A DNA stretch of 64,000 nucleotides from Cochliopodium minus (Eukaryota; Discosea; Himatismenida; Cochliopodiidae). The stretch spans positions 1 to 64,000 of the forward strand of contig JAMYWO010000159.1 in assembly GCA_024220525.1 (NCBI GenBank), read 5' to 3'. Each line of letters opens with the position of its first letter. The stretch's first letter is position 1. The position numbers were made by a program, and so were the translations under genes. The notes beneath the pieces were generated by a model, which saw nothing but the letters and a program-made list of their open reading frames with translations, made no database searches and was not told the origin of the DNA. Shown here in pieces: positions 34,535-47,400 of the stretch.

Positions 34535-34901
34535 TTAATAAGAAAAAATTTTAGAGATATGGTTTGTATTCAAGAGAAAAGAAATCACAATTTTTCTTTG
34601 ACATTGTTTGGTTTTTATTCTTTCAAAAGACTCTCTAATTTTTATTTTTTTTTATAATATATTATTATCAAAGGCCAACTTCAAAGCATTTCCACAATCA
34701 AAACGATGGAATATGGAAAATTACAAAATATCTTGAGTTTTAAAAAATTTCTTTTCTTTCACAGAAAACTAAAATATAGAAAATACATTCTTTGATAGAA
34801 GATTGATGTTAAACAAATGATATATGAATAATCATTCAAAATCAATAAATTTTTATTTTAATCTTTTTTTTTCAAAGAATACAAGTGAGGAGATGATAAA
34901 T

Positions 34902-35535
34902 TCAATTATGTTCATGCCTATTTCTTCTGTTTTCTCTCCTTTCCTCTCTTTTTTCTTTTCTTTCTTCCCGTCTGTTTTCCCTATCTTCTCTCCTCTCTTC
35001 TTTTCTATGATGTTTTATATCTTTTCTTCTTTCTCTGCGGATCTCCTTGCAATTGTTGTATAAATGAACTTCAATAGGTCTTCCAGAAAATCCTTTTTAA
35101 TTTCAAAAAAGGAAATTTATAATTTTTGATATATCCTCTTCAATATTAAAATCATTTAAGTTAATTTTGAATAGATAGAGGAGAGAATTGATTTATAAAC
35201 CTATTATAGATTATAAAGTATTTGATTTTATTTCCATTGTAATAATTCAATGAAAATTCAAAAAATTTTTTTACCAAAATCAGAAGCTCCATGAGAGTGC
35301 AATGCTTTATGTGCACAATCTTCACAAGTAAAAGTGAGTTCAGCAGATCCAGTGAAATGATTGTTTCTATCCCTATCGATTTTGATTTTAGGGCATCCAT
35401 TCTTCTTTTTCTGTATTTCTCCATATCTCGAGAAATAATTGATCAATTGTTCAGATGATATGTTTGTCTCGTGTACAAATACATAGATTCTTCTTTTCTT
35501 GCTTTCTTTGATGTTCTTTATTGTTTTTCTGATCA
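34902..35535 (-). CDS. Single-RRM protein, relative of the neighbouring three-RRM gene (N-terminus unresolved)
   Basis: Exon 35275-35535 encodes an RRM: RRIYVFVHETNISSEQLINYF, RYGEIQKKKNG, HFTGSAELTFTCEDCAHKAL, ending SDFG. Exon 34902-35092 completes it (GFSGRPIEVHLYNN) and adds an Arg/Glu/Lys-rich tail ending RRNRHEHN before TGA. The intron sits in phase 1 directly after DFG, the same place as in RRM 1 of the neighbour (TDFG/GISGKPIDVYLHG). This indicates tandem duplication. An upstream exon (perhaps MLSDMKEYIPEETPIN... near 35760) could not be joined. Likely an RNA-binding protein with an RS/RE-like tail. Confidence 0.68.
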
Positions 35536-37063
35536 CTACAAGAATTAATTTAATATTTTTGTTTCCAATTAGGGATGTCCTAAAAAAAAAAAAGGGAAGA
35601 GAATTTGCCAATTCTTTTTTAGTTTTTCATAAACTCCCTTTTTTTGAAATTATTTGCAGAATTTTCCTGGTAACCCAGATATTTGGTCATTAGGATTCTA
35701 CAGATATTCATGGAGCAATTGATTGGGGTTTCCTCTGGAATATACTCCTTCATATCTGATAGCATGTTCAAGGTAATGTGTAAATTGAAAGAATAGCAAT
35801 TTCCCTAAAAGAGGTGGTTGTTTTCATTTATCAACTTTGGACGATCAGAGCTGATCCCTCTGCATTTGATGGTACAATCCCGCTGCACTATGGGGATATC
35901 CTTTAGGCAAGCAGTTGTATGTCTGTATCAGAGCAAGAGAATCGGTTAATGTTAAGAAGTGTTGTTATGGGAATTCATTTTGGCTAAATCTTTCTGGTAA
36001 TCGATGGGCTATTCATTATTGCGAAATAATATTTTTAGGCTAATTAATAATAAAATAAGGGGCGTTTTTATTATTGAGGCTAAATATCAAGAACATATTT
36101 TGACCTACTTTTGTTTCTGCTCTTTGATTCTTAATAAAGTGGGGAGAAGTATTTGAATTATTCCCGTGGGGAATGATTTGAATCTTCTTCATTTAAAAAA
36201 AAGAAAACAAAAAGCAATTCTAATAGGAGTTTTTTCAAAAAGTTGAATTAAATGAAGTGGTTAAATGGTCAACTTGTACAAAATTTACAGATTCAGGCAA
36301 AAATTTTTTCAAAACTTTAGTTGTTTTCATTTTTTTTTTTTAAAAAATTGAAGAAAATTTTTCCTATATATTTTTTCTAAATCTTTCACTTGCAAAATGC
36401 AGTTAAATTATAAAATACTCTGTCAAAGAGGAATTTGTCTTTTTTTTATCTTCATGGCTTTGGGGAGAATGATGATGGATTCAGTGTCTCCTAAAAGAGA
36501 TGCTTTGTTAAGATAAAACAAGTATTTTTGATAATCCTTCTTGGAGTTTTTGTGTTTGCCAAATTAATGTTAGAGTGAATATTATCAAAATCAGATGCTA
36601 TGGAGTAGTTCTATCGCTTTGTTAAAATTTTTTTCAACCTGATATTAAAATTATGTTTAAATTTAAGTAAAATTTTACATAATAAAAAAATATCAAACAA
36701 CTTTTTTATTATGTAAAATGCTTTATTTGTTCAGATCCTTCTCGAAGAACAAAGAAAAAATTGCATTGATTTCAGTTTGGAGGAAAGTTTTGGGAATCGA
36801 AAATAGATAAAGTGATCACACTCTTTTTGATTCTAAACACAGAAGTTTTTCTCAAAAGATTGAAGCAAAATCTCTTATCAAAGGAATTACTTTATTATCA
36901 TTTTTTTAAAAAATGAACTCAAACTGAAATTATAATTCAATATTAAGAAATTTTTAATCTTTTTATAAATTATAAATTTTTTTTTTAAAATGAATAAAAC
37001 CATAAACAAAGGAATATTGGGTTTCCGATCCCTTTCAAGGGGAAAAAATACACATTTTTTTTT
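35536..37063. other. 1.5-kb region without a supported gene
   Basis: Lies between the RRM gene and the end of the PPK gene. Bases 35690-36200 and 36420-36860 have clearly higher GC than normal spacer here, but every frame is broken, so this may be a decayed gene or a non-coding RNA. A perfect 18-bp inverted repeat at 36672-36689 and 36702-36719 with a 12-nt loop forms a strong hairpin. No tRNA, snRNA or transposase signature was recognised. Confidence 0.5.
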
Positions 37064-39080
37064 TTAAAAGGTGAAAGGGATGGAAGTAGAAGACTGTTCC
37101 ATTTTGTTTCCCAAATCTCTGGGGTTATCCATATGCCACTGTTGACAACTGAAACTAGTGTTTTCTTTATCTAGGCCTTCTTTTGAATACAAAGAACTCT
37201 TCAAGATCCATTTACCATCGTTCTGGAGTACTCTGGCTTTGACGTTGTCGTTGAGGGCGATGTCGATGATCTTTTCCTTGATGTATTTTTTGAGGACGGG
37301 GTCTTGGATGGGAAACACAGTTTCAATTCTTCTGTCCAAGTTTCTTTCCATGATGTCGGCACTTCCAATGAAGACCTTAATTAAAAAAATTTTAATAAAA
37401 TAATAATTTAAAATGATTCAAAATAATAAATATAAAAAAATAATAAAAAATAATAAAAAAATAATTCAAAATTTTGAATTGAAAATTATATTAAATTAAA
37501 AAAGAATATTAAATCAATTTAATATTTTTTTTTTTACCTCAGGGTTTCCGTTATTCGAAAACCAGTAGACACGAGAGTGTTCAAGATAACGGCCTATGAT
37601 AGAGATCACCTCAATTTTGTCGGAGATGTCCTTGATGCCAGGTCTCAAACAGCAAACCCCACGAACTATCAACTTCACTTGGACGCCATAGCGGGCAGCA
37701 GTGTACAAACGATCTATTGATTCTCTGTCAACCAATGCATTACATTTCCAAATTATTGCTGCTTCTTTTCCATCCTGATATAATAAATTTTTGATTTTTG
37801 ATTTTTATTTATTTTAATATTTTTTTTTTTAATTAATAAAAACTTTTGATAAAATTTATTTTATTTTGAATTTTTATTTTGATTTTTTACTAAATTTTTT
37901 TTATTTATTTAATATTTTTTTATTTTTCATTTTTTATTTATTTAATTTTTATTTTTTTACTTTCGCATTTTGGATTTCACGATCCAACAAACTCAACAAG
38001 CCGTTTCTTAACTTTTCTGGAGCAACCAAAAGTTTGGAGTATGTTGCTTCTGGCGCAAAGCCCGTTAATCTAAAATCAGAGTGGAATAAAAAAAATAAAA
38101 TTTTATTAAATTAATAAAAAAAGAAAATAAAATGGAAAAATGGAAAAATGAAAAATAAAATGAAAAATAAAATGTAAAATAAATGTAAAATAAAATTTAA
38201 GTATTTTTAAAAAGTTCAAGGACATACCAAAAAAAAAAAATGAAAAAAAAAATGAAAAAAAAAAAAGAAATAATAAAAAAAATAAAATAATAAAAAAAAT
38301 AAAAAAATTAAGAAAAATAAATTTGATATTTACAATAAAATCAAAAAATAAAATGATTAATTAATTTATAGAAAAAAATTTGACCTATTAAACAAAGTGG
38401 TTACATCATCAGCAATGTCAGGATTGCAAGTCAAAAAACCGATATCCGTGTAAAACCTGGCGGTGGTAGCGTTGTAGTTTCCTGAAGATAAGTGGACATA
38501 TCTTCTCATGCCATCTCTTTCTCTTCTCACTATCAAAAAAAATAATAAATAAGAAAAAAAAAAAAAAATTCAAAAATTAAAAATGAAAAAATGAAAATAA
38601 AAAAATGAAAATAAAAAAAAAATAAAAGACTCATTTAAAAATTCTAAAATGAAACGTGATTACAAAAAAAAATGGTAATAAATAAAAAAATTTTTAAGAA
38701 CAAAAAAATATGTAAATAAATAACAAAAAAAAAAAAAAAATTAAAAAACTAAGATAATTGTAAATGTTAAGAAATTGAAATAAAAAAATGAAAAATAAAA
38801 AAATATTAAATAAGAATTACCTACTAACGTTGCTTTAGCGTGTGTTTTAAGACCGACCAACCCATATACTACGTGCACCCCTTGACTTTCTGCAAAAAAA
38901 AGGTTTAAAAATTTTTAATTTTTACTATTTTTAATAGAAAAATGAAAGTTTGATTATTTGATTACCCAAAGATCTTGCCCAACCAATGTTGTTCTCTTCG
39001 TCAAATCTCGCTTTTAATTCTACCAACACGGCAACTTGTTTGTCCTTTTAAAAAATGAAAGAAATCATAAAAAAGGAAAT

Positions 39081-39113
<33 letters not shown>

Positions 39114-41663
39114 AAGGAAATAAAAAATAAAAAATAAAAAATAAAAAATAAAAAATAAAATTAAAAAAAATAACAGAAAATAAAATGAAATAAAAATAAT
39201 GAAATAAAAAATAAAAAAAAATATATAACAGAAAATAAAATAAAATAAAATAAAAATAATGAAATAAAAATTAAAAAAAAAAAAATGTTTATTACTTCCT
39301 TTCCTGCTTCCAACAAAGCCTCTACAATACCGGAGTTAGGACCCACCCTGTACAAGGTACTCTTGATAGCTACGACATTTTGGTCCTTTGCGGCAGACTT
39401 GAAGAAATCTACGACTGGCTGAAAGGAGTCATAAGGATGATGTAACAAAATGTCTTTTTGTTTAATGACATTAAAAATGTTCGCCTAAGAAAGCAACATT
39501 ATTTCATAAATTGTTAAAAAAAAGAAATAATAAAATCAAAAATTTAAAAAATCAAAAATAAAAAAATAAAATAAAAAAAATTTTTAAATGAAAAAAACTT
39601 AAATGAAATGAAATTAATAAAAAAATTCAAACTAAAAAAATTAAAATAATGTTTTTTTTTTTTTTTTACATTATTTTCGAAAATAGGCAAAAGTCTGGGA
39701 ACAAATGGAGGGAATTTAAGTTCGGGAAGCTCGAGGCTCACAAATTGCATCAAATTGCCCAAACCGAGCCAACCTTCAAATTTATAAATCTGAAAGAAAA
39801 AAAAAGTCGATTAAAAACAGGAAAAAAAAAAGAATTAAATTTAAAAAATAAAAAATATAATCTTTTTGAAAATAAATTTATTTAAAAAATTATTTAAATT
39901 TTTAAAAATAATTTTATTTAAAAAAATTTTACACAAATAGGATCTACTTCCAAGTGATCGGCGAGACTTCTTACGATACCCTCGGGCATGTGTTTATTTA
40001 CGGCGAGTCTGACAACTTGCCCGAACCTTCTCTTCTTGACTCCTTGTTCGATGGTTGACAAAAGATCGGAAGCCTACAAAAAGAAAAAATAAATAAAAAT
40101 AAATTAAAAGATAAAATAAAATGAAAATTTGAATAAATATTTAAAGATCCAAAAAAATTAAAAGAATTTTGAATTTAATTAAAAAAATATTTATATAAAT
40201 AAATAAAATAAAATGAAATGAAAAAAAATGAGTCTTAAAAAGATTACTAACGAAATTATAAATTTAAAAAATAATGAAAATAAAATTTAAAAAATTTTAG
40301 ACCTCATCTTCTGAGATTTCGATATCTGCATCTCTTGTGACTCTGAAGTTGTAGGACTCAACAATTTCCATACCTGGAAAGAGCAAGTCCATGTTGGATT
40401 GGATCAAGTCCTCCAGCAAAACAAAAATGTATTTTCCCTAAAGAATAAAAAAATATTAAATGATAAAATTAATATAAAATAAAATCAAAAAATGGTAAAA
40501 ATAAAAAAAAAATTAAAAAATTACTTTTATTTCAAAACTTCCTCCAAAATCTTCGTTTCTGTATTTTCTACAAGTATCAAGAACGTTAATGAATCTAGGG
40601 AATGTCTCAGGGATTTTCAATCTAGCAAATACAAAAGGACTTTTCTAAAAAAAATAAAAAATAAAAAATAAATGTAAATAAATGAAAAATAAATGAATAA
40701 AAAAAAAAAAAAAAATTATTTACTTTATCTCCTTTTCTCTTTAAAATGATGGCAAGATTTCTGCTCAAATTGGAGATGTGTGGGAAAGGTCTTCCGACGT
40801 CGACGGCCAAGGGAGTCAAAATGGGGAAGATCTGTTTTCTGAAGTATGTTCTGAGAAGAGCTTTCTGTGTTTCGCTCAGCTCGTGATATTTTTTTATAAA
40901 TACTGAAAGAAAGATTTAAAAAAAAAAGATTATAATTTGATCTCTGATAAAATAATTTGATTTCAAAAAAATTGATAATTATTGATAAATGAAAATTTTT
41001 TTGTGAGAATTTAATTTTCTCCATTTTTATATGTTAAGATACCTAAAATACAGATCAATGAGATCAAAATTATCATAATATCATTTTTATATGTTTATCC
41101 AATTATTGATCATTTTTTGACTGAAAACAAATTTTCAATATAAATATTCTTGAAATGAATGAATATTGCATTAATATAAATTGTATTACAAAAGTATAAA
41201 GTTTTTTAAATATTTTTGACGCATATATAAATAAATTATAATATTGGCTAATATTCAAAAAATAAATACCATCATGCTTTTCTAATGAAGGAAGAATCTC
41301 TTCAGTCAAACATTTTCTTTGCATTTCTTGCATGGGAACGCAGATGGCACGAATGGCTTGCAATTGCTTCAAAGGGGATAACCCATCGAAGCCGAGATCA
41401 CTGCCCACACCTGCATCAATTTGGGCCATGAGCCCAGCAACCCTAATCATGAAGAATTCGTCCAAATTGGTAGAAAAGATTGATAGAAATTTTACCCTCT
41501 CTATCAATGGGTTGCTTGGATTTAATGCCTCCTCTAATACCCTCCTGTTGAATTCCAACCAAGATAATTCTCTGTTGAAATAGAGATCCGATTTGGGGAT
41601 ATCCTTGAGGATATCTTCTTTAATATCCTTGCTTTTGCTGAGATTTTCTATGTTGTTGTTCAT
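37064..41663 (-). CDS. ppk1: Polyphosphate kinase 1, 13 exons
   Basis: Complete PPK1 of about 740 residues, which makes long inorganic polyphosphate chains from ATP. The first exons are 41270-41663, 40724-40902, 40525-40644, 40303-40437 and 39933-40073; eight more run to 37064. The N-domain begins [19 protein letters not shown] and [15 protein letters not shown]. The head domain has [20 protein letters not shown]. The catalytic core follows: HPYDSF, STLYRVG, the first phospholipase-D-like histidine motif [11 protein letters not shown] (autophosphorylated His), [15 protein letters not shown]-like FYTDIGFLT, and the second histidine in [13 protein letters not shown] and [18 protein letters not shown]. 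All key residues are present. PPK1 is common in bacteria and known in dictyostelids, but rare in other eukaryotes. The 13 introns argue that this is a resident nuclear gene and not contamination. Confidence 0.96.
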
Positions 41664-41902
41664 ATTTTATATTTTTTGTGAGTGCTGTGGCGATATCTTT
41701 GAATATAATTTTCTTTATTTGATTTTATATACTCAGAAATTGATTTTATAAATTTTTCAATTTTTTTTTATTTATTTTGATTTGAATTTTTTGAATATTC
41801 AAATAAAAGAAGTAATAAAGAGAGAAAAAATATAAAGGGAGGTATAATGGATTGATCCATTTTCAACATTATTATTTTACATTAATTTATTTAAAGAATG
41901 AA

Positions 41903-44147
41903 TTAATTCATTTCGACAGCAAAATTAAACGAGTTCTCATGAACCTCCACTATCTTGAACTGACTGCGTATGCGATTCAAAAATTTCTCCATGATCTTTC
42001 CGTCCGAGAAGTTCCTCTTATTGAGCAACAACTTGGAATATTTCTCCAAGACTTTTACTTGAGAAGGATTGATCAAAAGGGATTCCAAACTAACGAAAAA
42101 TCAAAAAATTATTTTCTCGGACAGAAAAAATGTTATAAAAAAAATAAAATGTAAAAAAAAAAAAAAATAATTATTCCAAATGAAAAATTAAAAAAAAAAA
42201 GATTTACAAACAATCCTCAGCAATTTCCATGAAATGGAGTTTGTTACAGCGAAACAAAAATTTTCCGTACTGATAGTATGTTGTGGGGTTTGGGCTGTTG
42301 ATCAATGACAAGCGAAAATACTCGTTTGCTCGGATGAGATTGGGATGGTTGGGCTCAAGAACAACACGCGACAAGGGAATGTTGGACTTCATTGCTCTTT
42401 GGATTTTGTATATCGACAAAATGTTTTGTGCCTTGAGACAAAGGAGTTGGGGGTCGCTAGAGTTTGATCGTAAACCTTTTTAAAGAATCAATAAAGAAAT
42501 AAAGAAAGAAAAGTTTTAAAAAAAAAAGTTTATAAAAAACAATAAACTATTAAAAATCTATTTTATTTGAAAAATAAAAAAAAAATATTACCATCTTCGC
42601 AAATGTCATAAGATTGTTTGACTAAAGAGAGGGCGCTGTCCAAAAAGTTGTTTTTGATTTTCTTCTTTCCTCTCTCCCTATAAATCTTCGCTTTGGCAAT
42701 GGAAATGACATCGATGTACTTGATTCTCTCGCCCAGCTCCAAGAGATCTATGTCATCAAAAACTTGGGTGTCCTGGAAAATCGACTTTTGATTTTTTAAA
42801 GAGCTCACGAACTCGCGAGAAAACTCCAGCCCCAACATTTTTTTGAGTTTGTAGAATAGAGTAAACCTAATCAAAAAAATCAAAAATTATAAACCGAAAA
42901 AGTGAAAATGAAAAATTAATAAAAATGAAATAAAATTTAATAAAATAATTTTAACACAATAATTAATATTAATATTAACAAAATAATAATTAATTATTAA
43001 TTAACAAAAATTTGAGATTTTTTCTTACTTTTTATCGAAAAATTCTTCATTTTCTTTGTCAAAGAAGATGTAGCTTTTCAGACTTCCAGAAGGGAAATAG
43101 ATCCAATTTTTGTCACGAAGATCAAACTTTGAGCTCAACCCATCTTTTGTTAAATAAATGAAACAAATTTGAATGAAATAATAAAAATAAATAAAAATAA
43201 TTATAATTTTAAAAAAAAATACTATTTAAATAAAATAATAAATACTAAATATTAAAATGAAATAATTAATAAAATTAAACAAAAAAAAATGAAATTAAAA
43301 AAAAGATGAAAATCTATGAAAATAAAAATAAAAATGAAAATGAAAATAAAAATAAATAAAAATAAAAAATAAACGAAAAATGAAATAATATTAATAAAAA
43401 ATGAAATAAAATTAAAAAAAAATTTTAAATTTTTTTTTTATTATTATTAACCTTTGATGGTTACTTCCCAATACTCTTCTGATTGTTCGGTGGAGCTAAA
43501 AACTAGATTGAGACATTGAGTTACGAGGATTCTGAAGGGCTCATCAATGGAAACTTTGAGATCTTTCATTTTGTTCCTAACTTTCTCGCGGATGTCTATT
43601 TTGATGATTCTCGCCAACATTTCTACCAGCAAAAGGTCTGTGTATCTTGTCAGATTGTTCATGTGACGGATCACGTTTCCTAAGTATCTCACATTAACCT
43701 AAATAAGATAAAAATGAAAATAAAAATTTAAATAAAAATTATAAATATAAAAAAAGAAGAAAGAAAAATGACAATAAAATAAAAAAAAAGGAAATAAAAA
43801 GTAAAAAAAAAAAATAGATAAAATAGATAAAATTCCCATATTAATAAATAAATAAACAAATAAAAAAATTAATAAAAATAAAAATTTCTCAAAAAAATAA
43901 AATTTAAAAATCAAAAAATTTTAAATGAAAAAATATTAAAATGAAAAAAAAAAATAAGAAAACATTTTCAAAATAAAAATAAGAAAATGATATTTCAAAA
44001 AAAAAATTTTAAAAGGGGATACTCCATAACTGTGCAAAAATTCGGTGAGAGGGTAATGAGCTAAGGTCTTTTGGGTATGATGTTCAAACTCTAATTGTTG
44101 GATCAAATCGTTGGCGCAAACGGGAATGGTGTAGGTTGTCAAAAATC
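41903..44147 (-). CDS. DEP-PH-SH3-CLU fusion protein, C-terminal third
   Basis: Exons 44023-44147, 43452-43698, 43029-43143, 42592-42866, 42208-42475 and 41903-42089. The first starts in phase 1 (GA), exactly completing the A left by the exon ending at 9876. The codon becomes Arg, and the protein reads TDATRFLTTYTIPVCANDL, as in CLU proteins. LTEFLHSYGVNVRYLGNVIRH is the hallmark end of the CLU central domain. After that, the region is helical, with TPR-like segments (NLIRANEYFRLSLINSPNP, YYQYGKFLFRCNKLHFMEIAEDC, SLLINPSQVKVLEKYSKLL). It ends FAVEMN at 41903. No start codon or first exon is found here, which confirms that it is the tail of the gene at 9876-14094. Confidence 0.88.
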
Positions 44148-44437
44148 CTTCAAGAAAAAGAAGTGTTAAAAATGAAAATTTAAATAAAAATAAAAAAAAT
44201 GAAAATAAAAAATAAAAAATAAAAAATAAAAAATAAAAAATAAAAAATAAAAAATAAAAAATAAAAAATAAAAAATNACAAAAGAAACTTTATTTCATTC
44301 TAATGCATATTCTTTTCTTCCTTCTTTCCTCCGCATTTGGTTTTTTTGTTTTGTACATCTAATAAATCTTTTTAGAATTGTTTTATTCATTTTTCAAATC
44401 ACTGGTTATTTTGAAAAAAAATTTTAATTTGTTTGAA
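44148..44437. repeat. Intronic (AAAAAAT)n, gap n at 44277, and 3' flank of the talin-like gene
   Basis: 44195-44276 is a near-perfect (AAAAAAT)n run that ends contig C4 inside a CLU-gene intron. It matches the repeat opening C3 at 9604. After the gap, 44278-44437 is the 3' flank of the next gene. No coding sequence. Confidence 0.85.
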
Positions 44438-47400
44438 TTATTTTTTCTTTTGTTTGATTTTGATGGAAGCAGCAGAAACTTGTTCGATACATCCTTTGAT
44501 GGATTTGGTAAAGGAAGTGGCCATAGTAAGAAGTCTCTCGTGACCACCCTTGGTGTCGAGACTGGCAGCAGAAACGCTGGCAACAATCTTGAGTTGGATG
44601 GCATAGTTCTTAAGACCTTGAGCATCTCTCAACATTTGTTCTCTGAGATAAGGATCAGGACATTGGTTGGCAAGGCTCGTGAGTTCTTTAACCAACTCAT
44701 TAATGTTTGCAGCAACATTTCTACCGGCATTGATGACACCTTGTTGATCTTTTTTCTCTGCAGCTTCTGCTAATCTGGCCAAGTCTTCTGCAATTTGAAG
44801 AGTTCTCTTGATCGCAGGCTCGTTAGAAAAGTCTTGACTTTGATTCTTCTTGACGGAAGATTCGATATCATTTGCGAGATTACCTATTTGACCTCCCAAA
44901 GAATTAGGATCCAAATTAGTGTTGTTCTTTGGAGGGGTGTTATTGGAGATTTGTTGTTTCTTCTTATTCTCTTCTTCTTCTTTTCTTCTTCTCTCTTCTT
45001 CTTCCTTTCTCTTTTTCTCCTCTTGTTCTTTTCTCTTTCTTTCCTCTTCCTCTTCTTTCTTTTTCTTCTCAATTTCTTGTTGATAAATTTGGTCAAGGAG
45101 ATCGTCGACCTTCTTTTGTTTCTTTCCATCTCTTCCAGAAGCATTATCGATTAAACCCAAAAGATCATCCCAGTTCTCCAATAGATCTTGTTTTTGTCTG
45201 TTCTTATCAACCATGTCGTTCAAGCAATCAGAAAGTTCTTGAGCTGCAGTCAGAAGATCTTTTGCGTTCCATTTACCACCACCTCTGGATTTCATGGATG
45301 CCAAAATGAGATCTCCATCAAGTTTGGTATCAATCAAATCTTCATCTCTATCTGGAGGGTTTCCAGCAGTATCAATGATGTTGTTGAGAGCTTGTTTCAT
45401 CTGTTCTGCAAGGTTTTCAGCTTGAGGAACTTGGGAAGGATCAGATTGTGCTCCCTTGATGGTTTGTGGGAAATCTTTCAAGAGATTGTCATAGTCCAAC
45501 ATGAGAGATTTCAATTCTTTTTTTAATTTATCATCGGATTTGTCTCCCTTTTCGTTGAGCAACTTGGACAATTGATCACGAGACTTTTGAAGTTCTTCTA
45601 ATTGTTCTTTAGGATCCTTCTTTTTCTTCAATCCATCGAGAGCTTTGCAGATGTTTGCAATAGAATTGTTTGCCTCTTCTTTGATTTGGTTCTCGAGGGT
45701 AGGATCCAAAGCAGCGATGATGGTAGCAACAGGAGAAAGAACCATTGGGATGGAGTTGACAACTTCCATATTCAAAAGTGGATCATTAACATTCTTGATG
45801 AGATTCTTTACAGCAGTGATAGGAAGGACAGTGTTTTCTTTAAGAAGTGGGATTGCTTCCAACAATTTTTTCTTCCTTTGTGGATCTTTGATTTCCTCTG
45901 CTTTTTTCCTTGCAATTGCTTGCAATGCTTTGCTGTCAGTGTCAAGTGCTTTTGCCAATTTTCCAATTTCATTGACATTCTTTGCTTGGGATGCATTGTG
46001 CAATTTGATCAAGTTTGCTTCGATCCTCTTTGCAAGACCCAAAGGTTCAGCATTGATCTTGTCCATCAACTTACTCAATGATTGCTCGATATCTTTTGCT
46101 TCGTTTGCCAACGCTTGACCAGATTTAGGATCGTTTTCGAATTTTTCGAGAGAAACTTGGAAACTGTTAAGTTTGTTGATCAAATCTCCTGCCAACTCTT
46201 TAGCTTCACCACGAAGAGGTTCTTTTAATCTTCTGAGCATGGTGCTTAATGCATCTACAAATTCAGGAGTGACTTTCTCAATGTTACGTCCTTCTTCTCC
46301 AACTCTCTTTGTGTCTCCCTTTGGAGCAGCTTCTTGGATAGATTTAAGTGCTTTGGTGAGTTCTTCAGCACCATCAAGAAGAGCCTCTTCGGGAGAAGGG
46401 TTGCACAATTGACTGAGAGTACCCAAATTGTTGTCAACTTCGCTTAATGATGCAACAATAGGGATGATGTCCTTGGATGGGTTCTTAAAGTTTTCTTTTG
46501 CCAAATTGATTTGTCTTGGGATGGTACTCTTCAAGTTTTCCAAGCAAGTTTCTGCAATTTTCCTGTCGATTGGGCTTTCCAAAAGCTTCAATGCGTTGTT
46601 ACCTCCTTCAAAAAGGAGAGGGAGGAGAACTTCCAATTTGTTGATATCAGGATTAGGATCTTTTTTGTCGAGAGATTTCATGGTGATCTTATCGAGTTTA
46701 TCTGCGATTCTATCTGCAACGTGAGCCAAAGCTCTGAGAGGAGAAGAATTTTTAACTTTATCGGAGAGATTAGATAAATCATCAATCAAACCGTTCAATT
46801 TTTGTGGATCATTAGTTTGAGCAGTTTTGACTAATTGAGGAAGGAGTTTTTGGATTTCATTTCCTGCTTGGATGGATTGAGAGGTTGGAATTTCTTCATG
46901 TCCAACAACAAATCCTCTCTTACCTCTATTTTTGGAAGGGTTCACATTATGTTCTTTAGGTCTTCCGCTTGCGACTTCACTAGCAAGAGACTCCATAGCT
47001 TTGATAGCATCCAAAAGTTCGGTTTGAAGTTGCTCAGTTGGTTTTTTGAGGTAGTTCTCTGTGAGTTTTCCAGTTTTTGGCATCAATTCAGTCAAAGCAT
47101 CAGCAATGTCTTGAAGATTCTTCGCTTTTTCAGGATCATAAGATTTGATCTTCTTTGATTCTTCTTCAAGTAAAGGAATGAGAGTTGCAACTCTGTCTGC
47201 TACCTTTCTAATTTTGTTTGCAATTGGTTTAGGTTGGTCCAACTTTACCGAGTTTGCAAGAGATTTGAGTTCATTTTCTAATCTCTTTGCTTCAGCCAAA
47301 TGAGCAGCACCAGTTACATCAACAATCTCATCTGCGAGATCGCTCAATTCAAATACATCATTATCTACAAGTTGTTTTGGTGCTTTTTCTTTGGAAGAAG

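Noticed and set aside
44195-44276. (AAAAAAT)n run as telomere or centromere repeat
   Set aside because: The same unit is found inside many introns, with coding exons directly beside it.
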